Source: RGIG5612 sp963589005 (GTDB lineage Bacteria; Bacillota; Clostridia; Lachnospirales; Lachnospiraceae). From it: a stretch of DNA of 64,000 nucleotides. This document shows positions 44,593-52,777 of this stretch, piece by piece (the first letter of the stretch is position 1; each line of letters opens with the position of its first letter). The notes under the pieces are model-generated. The model saw nothing but the letters and a program-made list of their open reading frames with translations, made no database searches and had not been told where the DNA came from. The stretch lies in NCBI GenBank assembly GCA_963589005.1, contig CAVAJR010000001.1, positions 86,614 through 150,613 of the forward strand. Direction: 5' to 3'. Position numbers and translations under genes: made by a program.

Positions 44593-45951
44593 ATGAAAAT
44601 TATTATTGCCGGATGCGGGCGCGTAGGCACGGTTATTGCTGCACAGCTTGTTAATGAGCATCATGATATAACTGTCATTGACAGTGATGAGAATACCATA
44701 AGGTATATGAATGACAATTTTGATGTGCTTACAGTAGAAGGCGATGCAGCGTCGGCTGATGTGCTTATGGAAGCGGGTGCGATGGACAGTGAGCTTTTGA
44801 TCGCGGTAACGAATTCAGATGCAGTAAATCTGCTGATCTGCGTAGTTGCGAAAAAATTGGGCACTGCCAATACGATCGCACGCAGCAGAAATCCTATTTA
44901 TTCAAAAACGATCAATATCATAAAGGAAGAAATGGGTCTGTCCTTTGTAGTATGTCCGGAACGAGATACTGCCAAGGAGGTCTTAAGAAGTCTCCTGTTC
45001 AAGAGTGCAGGTCAGGTGGAGACATTTGCCAAAGGAAGCCATGAGGTCATGACTTTCGTTGTAAAGGAGCAAAATCCTATCTGTGATATGTATGTGAGGG
45101 ATTTATCGAAGTTTATCAACAGAAGGATCCTGATATGTGCAATCAAGAGAGATAAGGACATATTTATCCCAAGAGGCGATTCTAAGATACAGGTTAATGA
45201 TACAATATCATTTGTCGCCAGCAGAGCGGATGCAATTGCCTTCTTTCGCAAAATGAAATATGAGACAGGCAAAATTAATTCACTTACCATCATCGGAGGA
45301 GGCATCCTGGGATTTTATCTTGCAGATATGGCTATTGCCAATGGTATTCTCGTCAGGATAATTGACAAGAATAGGAGGATCTGCGAGAAACTGAATGACA
45401 GGCTGCCGGCAGCTGAAATAAGATGCGGGGATGCAACAGATACAGGCGTGCTTGATGAATGCGGGGTGTTTTCAACGTCTGCAGTTGTAACTGCCACAGA
45501 CTCAGATGAGACAAATGTTGTTTTATCCATGTATATAGCCAAGAATTGCCCGGATACTAAGGTAATAACCAAGGTTAAAAAATCTGATTTTGAAGAAATG
45601 CTGTATGGTATAAATCTGGGCAGTGTGATCAATCCGAAATATGTTGCAGCAGACAGGATCATTACATATGTAAGGGCAATGCAGGCTACAGTAGGCAATG
45701 AAGTACAGTCCTTGTGCCATGTTATAGATAATAAGGTTGAGGTACTGGAATTTAGGATTGAAGAAGAAACAGAAGGACTTAATGTAGATATACAAAATCT
45801 TAAGATAAAAAGAAATGTCCTTCTGGCCAGCATAACCAGAAGAGGAGAGTCATTTATTCCGGGCGGCAATGACTGCATCAAATTAGGCGATACCGTGCTG
45901 GTGATCACAACCGAGACAGGAATCGGCAGGTTTGCGGAGATATTTGCATAA
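44593..45951 (+). CDS. trkA: Trk potassium uptake regulatory protein TrkA
   Basis: A 452-aa cytoplasmic regulator of the TrkH channel, with two RCK_N (NAD-binding) and two RCK_C domains: first Rossmann GCGRVGTVIAAQL with IDSDENTI, second IGGGILGFYLADMA with IDKNRRICEKL. Start at 44593 with GGAGG 6 nt upstream. Its stop overlaps the trkH start by one base (TAATG). Confidence 0.95.
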   Translation: MKIIIAGCGRVGTVIAAQLVNEHHDITVIDSDENTIRYMNDNFDVLTVEGDAASADVLMEAGAMDSELLIAVTNSDAVNLLICVVAKKLGTANTIARSRNPIYSKTINIIKEEMGLSFVVCPERDTAKEVLRSLLFKSAGQVETFAKGSHEVMTFVVKEQNPICDMYVRDLSKFINRRILICAIKRDKDIFIPRGDSKIQVNDTISFVASRADAIAFFRKMKYETGKINSLTIIGGGILGFYLADMAIANGILVRIIDKNRRICEKLNDRLPAAEIRCGDATDTGVLDECGVFSTSAVVTATDSDETNVVLSMYIAKNCPDTKVITKVKKSDFEEMLYGINLGSVINPKYVAADRIITYVRAMQATVGNEVQSLCHVIDNKVEVLEFRIEEETEGLNVDIQNLKIKRNVLLASITRRGESFIPGGNDCIKLGDTVLVITTETGIGRFAEIFA

Positions 45952-47435
45952 TGAATTACAGATTTTTGTGTAAAATTATAGGTGTAATACTATTAATAGA
46001 AGCAGTATTTATGCTGCTTCCGGTTATTGTAGCTCTTATCTGTCATGAGCCTGACTGGAAGGCGTTCTTAGTTACGCTTGTAATATCTGCAGCGGTGGGA
46101 GCTGCCCTTTTTCGTATTAAACTTAAAAGCAGAAAAATATATGCCAAGGATGGACTGGTTACTGTAGGACTGGTATGGATAATTATGAGTCTGGTAGGTG
46201 CGGTTCCGTTTACACTTACAGGTGCATTGCCTAATTATATGGATGCTTTTTTTGAAAGCGTATCGGGATTTACCACATCAGGCATTACGATATGCCCGGA
46301 TGTTGAGATACTCAGCCATGCGGTACTGTTCTGGAGGAGCATGCTTCATTGGATAGGAGGAATGGGTGTTCTTGTATTTATGCTGGCAATCTCTCCCGTA
46401 GTCGGAGGCTCATCAATTCAGCTGATGAAGGCGGAGGCGCCGGGACCTGTCACCGAGAAGATTACTCCTAAGATAAGCCAGACAGCCAAGTGGCTCTATG
46501 TAATGTATTTTATTTTGACAGGTGCGCAGATAATATCGCTTACTATATCAGGGATGACGGTTTTCCAGTCTACACTTTTTGCCTTTTCAACTCTGGGAAC
46601 AGGAGGATTTTCCAGCCTTAATTCATCTGTAATAGGGCTTACATATGCGCAGCAGGTCATAATTGAGATATTTATGTTCCTGGCAGGTGTTAACTTCAGC
46701 CTGTATTTTCTTGTAATTACAGGCAAGGTCAAACGGGTTTTCAAGGACATTGAGCTTAGATGGTATGCGATAATATTACTGATAGGATTATTTTCTATGT
46801 TTTTGAATTTGGCCCTTGTAGAAAATCAGTATGATAATTTTGCAGAGGCATTTCATCAGTCGGCATTTGCCGCCTTGTCTGCAATGACATCAACGGGATT
46901 TGCAGCAGATAATTATGTACTGTGGCCGGATTTTTCGAGAGCTGTCATAATGATCCTGATGTTTATCGGAGGATGCGCAGGAAGTACTGCCGGAGGCATT
47001 AAGGTTTCGCGTGTCATACTTATGCTTAAGACTGTAAAGGGGTATATAAGAAAAACTGTATTCCCGAATGAAGTAAAGTCGATAAGATATAATGGAAGGA
47101 TGGTGCCGGAGACTGTTGTAAAGTCTGTCGTAATGTATTTTACGGTAATCTTCCTGATAATGGGCGTGTCAGTATTGGTTGTGTCGGCTGAACAGAATAT
47201 CAGCATAGATACAGCAGTGTCCACTGTCGCAACATCTCTTAACAACAATGGAATAGAATTGAGCGATGCAACATTATGTGAATTCTGGAACTTCCATTGG
47301 TGGACGAAATTGACATATATAATTGACATGCTGGTAGGAAGGCTTGAGATATTCCCGATAATGGCATTATTTATCTATCTGTTCAAACCGGTTGAAAATC
47401 TCGGCAAGAAGATGAAAAGAAAGGCAATCTATTAA
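45951..47435 (+). CDS. trkH: Trk potassium transporter membrane subunit TrkH
   Basis: A 494-aa K+ channel-like transporter with four M1-P-M2 repeats. Selectivity loops are visible as SGFTTSGITI, STLGTGGFSS and TSTGFAADN; GGCAGSTAGGIKV is the conserved region after the third repeat. Starts inside the trkA stop codon. It ends 3 bp before the convergent small membrane gene. Confidence 0.95.
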   Translation: MNYRFLCKIIGVILLIEAVFMLLPVIVALICHEPDWKAFLVTLVISAAVGAALFRIKLKSRKIYAKDGLVTVGLVWIIMSLVGAVPFTLTGALPNYMDAFFESVSGFTTSGITICPDVEILSHAVLFWRSMLHWIGGMGVLVFMLAISPVVGGSSIQLMKAEAPGPVTEKITPKISQTAKWLYVMYFILTGAQIISLTISGMTVFQSTLFAFSTLGTGGFSSLNSSVIGLTYAQQVIIEIFMFLAGVNFSLYFLVITGKVKRVFKDIELRWYAIILLIGLFSMFLNLALVENQYDNFAEAFHQSAFAALSAMTSTGFAADNYVLWPDFSRAVIMILMFIGGCAGSTAGGIKVSRVILMLKTVKGYIRKTVFPNEVKSIRYNGRMVPETVVKSVVMYFTVIFLIMGVSVLVVSAEQNISIDTAVSTVATSLNNNGIELSDATLCEFWNFHWWTKLTYIIDMLVGRLEIFPIMALFIYLFKPVENLGKKMKRKAIY

Positions 47436-47438
47436 ATA

Positions 47439-47675
47439 TTACTGCTGATCGGAGTTCTTGTGATTATCGGATACATCCTTCTTAAGAAGCTTGTATAACC
47501 ACTGGTAGACCCATATAAGGATAGGAACTATTATAGTCGCACAGATTGCAGCCATGAACCAGGGAGTGCTGTTTTCATCTCCGAGTACAGCCAATAACAA
47601 GGCGGTAATATATAAACCAAGTAATATTACAATGCCGATAATTGCCATTATGCGCTTAGTTTTATTGTTGTTCAT
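47439..47675 (-). CDS. Small two-helix membrane protein, unknown
   Basis: 78 aa, MNNNKTKRIMAIIGIVIL at the start, two hydrophobic helices (about 9-30 and 38-58) and a Lys/Asp/Asn-rich C-terminus. Start at 47675 with GAGGT 8 nt upstream. Similar short proteins occur in Clostridia without known function. It converges with trkH. Confidence 0.7.
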   Translation of the reverse strand: MNNNKTKRIMAIIGIVILLGLYITALLLAVLGDENSTPWFMAAICATIIVPILIWVYQWLYKLLKKDVSDNHKNSDQQ

Positions 47676-47811
47676 ATCTTGACCTCGTTTTGAAAATGTA
47701 TGACCGCATATGCGATGTCTGCTTGCTGACATGCAAGATGCCTGCGCAGGACTGTTGCAGTATAAAATAAATAATAAGATTATTCAATAAATGATTGATG
47801 GAGGTAAACAA

Positions 47812-48753
47812 ATGTCTGATTATATCATTAGAGCAACTGCAGCTGATCTGAAGATCAGGGCATTTGCAATAAAATCAACTGAATTGGTAGAGCATGCAAG
47901 GCAGTGCCATAATACGAGCCCTGTAGCAACTGCTGCACTTGGAAGGCTGCTGTCTGCAGGAGCAATGATGGGTATCATGATGAAAGGCGAGAAGGATGTC
48001 CTTACTCTTATGATGAAGGGCGACGGACCTATTGAGGGCCTTACGGTAACGGCTGATTCTCATGGAAATGTCAAGGGATATCCGGGCAATCCTAATGTTA
48101 TCATCCCGGCAAATTATGCAGGTAAGCTGGATGTTGGGGCAGCCATAGGCTATGGGGAACTTACTGTTATTAAGGACCTGGGAATGAAGGAACCATATGT
48201 CAGTCAGGTGCCGTTAGGAACATCTGAAGTCGCTGAGGATCTTACTTATTATTTTGCAAAATCAGAGCAGACCCCTAGTTCTGTAGCTCTCGGTGTTCTT
48301 ATGAACCGTAATAATACTGTCGCACAGGCAGGCGGATTCATAATTCAGATCATGCCGGGCATTGATGATGCGATAATAGACAAGCTGGAAGCTAAGATCT
48401 CCAAGATAACATCTGTAACATCAATGATGGAGCAGGGCATGGGACCTGAGGAGATATTAAATGAGGTGCTGGGCGAATTTGACTTGCAAATACTTGATAA
48501 GGTTCCGACACAGTTTTATTGTGACTGTTCTAAGTCCAAAGTATCAAGGGTACTTATTGCCATGGGTAAGGAGGAACTGCAGAATATCATAAACGATGGT
48601 AAGGAGATAACCGTTAATTGTCATTTCTGCAATAAGGATTATACATACAGCATTAAGGAACTGGAGTTCCTGCTGGAAAATGCCAAGCTTAAAAGTGCAG
48701 CTAAGAAATTAGGGCTGACACAAGATAAAACGGACGATGAGGCTGTCAATTAA
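47812..48753 (+). CDS. hslO: Hsp33 redox-regulated chaperone
   Basis: A 313-aa holdase chaperone activated by oxidation. The N-terminal domain contains VEHARQCHNTSPVATAALGRLL and GYPGNP; the C-terminal redox switch is the zinc-binding CDC (in FYCDCSKSK) plus CHFC pair. Start at 47812 (MSDYIIRATA) with GGAGG 6 nt upstream. Its last codons form the left arm of a perfect palindromic terminator. Confidence 0.95.
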   Translation: MSDYIIRATAADLKIRAFAIKSTELVEHARQCHNTSPVATAALGRLLSAGAMMGIMMKGEKDVLTLMMKGDGPIEGLTVTADSHGNVKGYPGNPNVIIPANYAGKLDVGAAIGYGELTVIKDLGMKEPYVSQVPLGTSEVAEDLTYYFAKSEQTPSSVALGVLMNRNNTVAQAGGFIIQIMPGIDDAIIDKLEAKISKITSVTSMMEQGMGPEEILNEVLGEFDLQILDKVPTQFYCDCSKSKVSRVLIAMGKEELQNIINDGKEITVNCHFCNKDYTYSIKELEFLLENAKLKSAAKKLGLTQDKTDDEAVN

Positions 48754-48769
48754 TTGACAGCCTCATCGT
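48734..48769. terminator. Perfect 36-bp palindrome ending hslO and cold-shock gene
   Basis: 18-bp arms ACGATGAGGCTGTCAATT and AATTGACAGCCTCATCGT meet without a gap; the hslO stop codon is at the centre. It lies between two convergent genes and is followed by TAAAAT, so it probably serves both. Confidence 0.75.
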
Positions 48770-48804
48770 TAAAATCAATAGATGTTAAATGAATTCACTG
48801 GGAA

Positions 48805-49008
48805 TTACTGAACTTTCTCTACATTGATGGCCTGCGGTCCCTTCGCGCCTTCGATAATATCGAAGATAACAGACTCCCCTTCTGTAAGAGATTTGAAACC
48901 ATCCATATTCAGTCCGGAATAGTGTACAAAGATATCTTCTCCACCTTCGTTGCAGATAAAGCCATAACCCTTTTGGTTATTGAACCATTTAACGCTCCCC
49001 TTGTTCAT
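48805..49008 (-). CDS. csp: Cold-shock domain protein
   Basis: 67 aa: MNKGSVKWFNNQKGYGFICN with RNP1 (KGYGFI) and RNP2 (DIFVHY) motifs and the usual AINVEKV end. An RNA chaperone. GGAGG precedes the ATG. A promoter is visible at 49057-49085; the leader is short (about 45 nt), unlike long cold-responsive leaders of cspA. Confidence 0.96.
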   Translation of the reverse strand: MNKGSVKWFNNQKGYGFICNEGGEDIFVHYSGLNMDGFKSLTEGESVIFDIIEGAKGPQAINVEKVQ

Positions 49009-49056
49009 TGTAAAACCTCCATTTTGCTGAAAAAAATTATGTCTAACACTGCCTAA

Positions 49057-49085
49057 AAAATATCACAAAATGAAGCGCACGTCAA
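49057..49085 (-). promoter_or_regulatory. Promoter of the cold-shock gene
   Basis: Minus strand: -35 TTGACG (49080-49085), 17-bp spacer, -10 TATTTT (49057-49062). Confidence 0.6.
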
Positions 49086-49185
49086 ACCACAATATTGGCA
49101 ATTATGACCAACGATATTAGTGATTATAACCTAAATAAGGATTTAACGTCATTATATCGGTGCACATGCGTCAGATAATGCAGGG

Positions 49186-50952
49186 TTACTCGTTCGTTGT
49201 AGCAGAATAATATATTGTTCCTGCTTCAGGAGCAGCGCCTGTTCCTGACTGGATCAATTGGGATACAGTCACGAGCTGGTATCCTTCATCTACAAGGTAT
49301 GGAATAATTTCGGCAATGGCATCGGCAGTTTCTTCATATATGTTGCGGAACTGAATAATATCTCCATCTGTTACATTGTTTTCAACTGTTTCTACGATCT
49401 CATTGCTGTCATATGTGCTCCAGTCATATGAATCAAGACTCCACAGGACAATGGACATATCCTCATCCTTACATGTGCTTATAATATCGTCAGTTACCTC
49501 TCCCTGAGGGGCTCTGAACAGAAGAGGTTTAACGCCGCCCGCTTCTTCAATGGCGGTATTGGCATCAATAATATCACTGGCTGTGACTTCATATCCTACA
49601 TGGGATTCATCATATGTATGATTGCCCAGCTCGTGTCCCTCATCTACCATACGCTTAATGAGATCAGGATATTCACTGGCATGCTCGCCTGTCTGGAAGA
49701 ACGTTGCATATCCTCCGTATTCCTTAAGAAGGTCAAGGATTTTCTCCGTGTATCCGTCGCCTTCAGGCCCTCCGTCAAATGTAAGGGCAACCATAGGCTT
49801 CGTGCTGTCAACAGAGGTAAGTTCGACTGTATCAGTCACAGTTCCCTCGAAAATAGGACTCCAGTCGGTGGCATTTTCACCGGCAATTACCTTAATTGAA
49901 ATGTAATATGTCTGATTAGATGCCAGATCAGACAGTGTATAACTATAAATTCCGGTATTGATGTCATAATTGGCATCATTGTATGGGAATACGATCGCCT
50001 GGGCATCACGCAGGTTCTCATATAAGCCGAATTTTATCTCGTAACTTGTTGCCGAACCATTTTGACTCCAGGTAACCGTAAGAGAATTCTGCCCTCCGGA
50101 GGCCGCAGATACGCCGGTTACCTGATTTGGCTTAGTATATGCTTCAATAAATGCACCATCGGTTTTATGAGAACTGTCCTTTACTGTTATTATCTGATAT
50201 CTGTATAATGTGCCGGCCTGAAGGCTGTCATAGGTCACGCCACTTTCTCCCCCAGACAGAGAATCAATAAGCTGGTATTGATTGCCTTCTCCTTCGGCTC
50301 TGTAGACCTCATACGTGAGATTCTTAGAGGCACCGGACCATTTTAATGTCTGAGTTGACGCTGTGGACTCTATTGTAAGATTGCTGACATTATTGATCTT
50401 GCCCAGGTTGAGAGCAAGAACGAGAATAAGAATAATTATAACAACAGCTGCTGCAGCCAACCCGATCCTGGTAAATAATGTCTTACGCCTTGCCTGAGCT
50501 TCGAATTGTTCCTTGTATGACGAAGAAGGCTTTTTGTCTTTTGATTGTCTGAATGTATTCAGAAGAGACCGAGCAGAGGATTGTCCTTTTTTTACATGTT
50601 TCCTGACAAATGAGGCTGAATTATGAGATCTTTTCTTAGCTGTATGAGAAGTCTCGGATTTAGTATTTACAGCATCATTTGCAGAACTGCGGCTGTCTGT
50701 TCTATTAACATCCCTTGCGGAGGATGAAGATTCTGGCTTAATATTTGCATTGTCAACACCAGAATGGCTGCTTGTGCTGGCTGATATCTTCGCAGCAGCT
50801 GAAATGTCAGCTGCATTATTTTCCGAAGGTTCATTCTTATAAGATGGTTTATCTAAATGGACAATATGCATCTTAGATGTGCGAGTACTTCCTTCATTGT
50901 ATGAGGACCTGAGTGAAGATGCTCTGTGTGTGGATCTGTTAGTATCTGTCAT
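49186..50952 (-). CDS. Membrane-anchored NodB-like protein with fibronectin domains; catalytic residues missing
   Basis: 588 aa: a Ser/Lys-rich cytoplasmic region (1-160), one membrane helix (about 163-184), two FN3-like domains (about 185-275 and 276-375), and a NodB (polysaccharide deacetylase) domain (about 386-566). In active enzymes motif 1 is TFDDGP; here it is TFDGGP, losing the metal-binding Asp. The zinc motif, normally H-x3-H, reads NHTYDESH with five residues between histidines. Motif 3 is FRAPQG and motif 5 is IIQFRN without its histidine. It is probably a binding or regulatory pseudo-enzyme at the cell wall. Ribosome-binding site CGGAGAA. Confidence 0.85.
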   Translation of the reverse strand: MTDTNRSTHRASSLRSSYNEGSTRTSKMHIVHLDKPSYKNEPSENNAADISAAAKISASTSSHSGVDNANIKPESSSSARDVNRTDSRSSANDAVNTKSETSHTAKKRSHNSASFVRKHVKKGQSSARSLLNTFRQSKDKKPSSSYKEQFEAQARRKTLFTRIGLAAAAVVIIILILVLALNLGKINNVSNLTIESTASTQTLKWSGASKNLTYEVYRAEGEGNQYQLIDSLSGGESGVTYDSLQAGTLYRYQIITVKDSSHKTDGAFIEAYTKPNQVTGVSAASGGQNSLTVTWSQNGSATSYEIKFGLYENLRDAQAIVFPYNDANYDINTGIYSYTLSDLASNQTYYISIKVIAGENATDWSPIFEGTVTDTVELTSVDSTKPMVALTFDGGPEGDGYTEKILDLLKEYGGYATFFQTGEHASEYPDLIKRMVDEGHELGNHTYDESHVGYEVTASDIIDANTAIEEAGGVKPLLFRAPQGEVTDDIISTCKDEDMSIVLWSLDSYDWSTYDSNEIVETVENNVTDGDIIQFRNIYEETADAIAEIIPYLVDEGYQLVTVSQLIQSGTGAAPEAGTIYYSATTNE

Positions 50953-51175
50953 CTTATTCTCCGTTTCTTTGTATTAGAAGGAGCATGAATAATAATGTTC
51001 ACCTGTTAAGAAAATCCCATAGCAAGTCAGAAATAGTATTTAGTTCATTATTAGTCAGATCCTTGTATATATTTACTCAAAATAATCTTATAATAAGTGA
51101 AACAAAAATGCAAATGTTACAAAGTAAAAGCTACGCCAGACCTGCATAAAGAGAAACATTTTGCTAAGATATAGA

Positions 51176-51204
51176 TTGAATAAAATCCTGTTTTAAACTA
51201 TTAT
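51176..51204 (+). promoter_or_regulatory. Promoter of the SPFH protein gene
   Basis: -35 TTGAAT (51176-51181), 17-bp spacer, -10 TATTAT (51199-51204), about 40 nt before the ATG. Confidence 0.6.
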
Positions 51205-51247
51205 ATATGAGGTTAATTTTAATTATTTAGCGAAAAAGGAGATTCTT

Positions 51248-52396
51248 ATGGGACTTATTTCAGCAGCTCTTGGTGCAGCAGGCGGGGCTTTAGCTGACAC
51301 TTGGAAGGAGTTTTTCTATTGCGAGGCATTAGATTCTGATACACTTATGGTTAAGGGCCAGAAGAAGGTCGGAAATCGTTCATCTAATACTAAGGGAGAT
51401 GACAATATTATCTCTAACGGCTCAGGCATTGTTGTAGCTGACGGACAATGTATGATCATTGTTGATCAGGGCAAGGTTGTTGAAATTTGTGCAGAGCCGG
51501 GTCAGTTTACATATGATACATCTACAGAGCCTAGTCTGTTTTCAGGAAATCTCGGTGATGCGATCAAGCAGACATTCCAGCAGATCGGAGCACGTATCGG
51601 ATATGGCGGCGACACAGGCCATGATCAGAGAGTTTATTATTTTAATACCAAAGAGATAATTGACAATAAATTCGGAACACCTAATCCTGTTCCTTTCAGA
51701 GTAGTAGATGCGAAGATAGGTCTTGATCTGGATGTTTCTGTCAGATGTTCCGGTATATATTCTTACAGGATCGCTGATCCTATTAAGTTCTATACAAATG
51801 TATGCGGCAATGTTGCAGATACATTCAAGAGATCTCAGATCGATAATCAGTTAAAAACAGAATTCATCTCAGCGCTTCAGCCGGCAATGGGACATTTGTC
51901 AGCACTTCAATTAAGACCTAATGAGATCATTACACATAATACAGAGCTTGAGCAGGCCATGAACCAGGCATTATCAAGCAAGTGGAGCGATTTAAGAGGT
52001 CTTGAAGTAGTAAGTGTTGCTCTGGGTTCAGTTACTCTTCCGGAGGAAGATCAAGAGCTTATCAAGCAGACTCAGAGAGGTGCTGCATTGTCTAATCCGT
52101 CACTGGCAGCAGGAGTGCTGGCAGGAGCACAGGCCAATGCCATGGAGGCAGCTGCCTCTAATACAGCAGGAGCAATGACAGGCTTCATGGGCATGGGAAT
52201 GGCAGGAGGTGCTGCCAACATACAGGGACTGTATCAGATGGGCGCACAGAATGCTGCCCAGAATACGGCACCGGCGCAGAATGCAGGAATGCAGACAGCG
52301 CAGCCGGGAGCAACACCGAAGTTCTGTTCACAATGCGGTGCGGCTCTTCAGGCAGGCGTTAAATTCTGCTCGCAGTGCGGAGCTAAGATAGGTTGA
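51248..52396 (+). CDS. SPFH-domain (virion core-like) protein with C-terminal zinc ribbon (YdjI-like)
   Basis: 382 aa. N-terminal GLISAALGAAGGALADTWKE, an SPFH/band-7-like domain (about 60-270, with GIVVADGQCMIIVDQGK and FSGNLGDAIKQTFQQIG), an Ala/Gly/Met-rich linker, and a zinc ribbon with two CSQCGA motifs at the very end. YdjI-type proteins work with YdjG and YdjH at the membrane; homologues of both are encoded at 36324-38841, so the set is present but split. AAAAAGGAG precedes the ATG. Confidence 0.88.
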   Translation: MGLISAALGAAGGALADTWKEFFYCEALDSDTLMVKGQKKVGNRSSNTKGDDNIISNGSGIVVADGQCMIIVDQGKVVEICAEPGQFTYDTSTEPSLFSGNLGDAIKQTFQQIGARIGYGGDTGHDQRVYYFNTKEIIDNKFGTPNPVPFRVVDAKIGLDLDVSVRCSGIYSYRIADPIKFYTNVCGNVADTFKRSQIDNQLKTEFISALQPAMGHLSALQLRPNEIITHNTELEQAMNQALSSKWSDLRGLEVVSVALGSVTLPEEDQELIKQTQRGAALSNPSLAAGVLAGAQANAMEAAASNTAGAMTGFMGMGMAGGAANIQGLYQMGAQNAAQNTAPAQNAGMQTAQPGATPKFCSQCGAALQAGVKFCSQCGAKIG

Positions 52397-52482
52397 TAGT
52401 GTTCATACAGTTTGACCTGAGTGCGGCATAAGCGGGGTAATTGCCAGACAGCAACACTTAGGCATATATAAGGCGATTAGTG

Positions 52483-52770
52483 ATGGGTAAAATAACTAGA
52501 ACAAAAGAAGTAGATGATTTTTTAAATGCGATCCTGCTGCTGGAAAATATAGAAGAGTGCTGTGCTTTTCTGGAGGATGTCTGCACTGCCAATGAAGTTG
52601 TGTCATTTGCACAGCGTTTTCAGGTAGCCAGAATGCTTAAAGATAAGAGAACCTATCAGGAGATAGCGGAAGCAAGCGGGGCATCTACTGCTACAATATC
52701 CCGAGTAAAACGCTCAATTGATGATGGCGGTGAAGGATATAGACTAATATTTGAAAGAATGAAGAAATAA
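52483..52770 (+). CDS. yerC: YerC/YecD family TrpR-like DNA-binding protein
   Basis: 95 aa, a helix-turn-helix protein of the TrpR superfamily: ENIEECCAFLEDVCTANEV, FAQRFQVARMLKDKRTYQEI and the HTH ASGASTATISRVKRSI. Target unknown. The gene precedes pcrA by 7 bp; YerC next to PcrA is a recurring Firmicutes arrangement. Start taken as ATG 52483. Confidence 0.93.
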   Translation: MGKITRTKEVDDFLNAILLLENIEECCAFLEDVCTANEVVSFAQRFQVARMLKDKRTYQEIAEASGASTATISRVKRSIDDGGEGYRLIFERMKK

Positions 52771-52777
52771 AAAGTTT

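Noticed and set aside
47439..47732. Longer version of the small membrane protein starting at 47732
   Set aside because: The extra 19 residues look non-coding, and a proper Shine-Dalgarno lies before the ATG at 47675.
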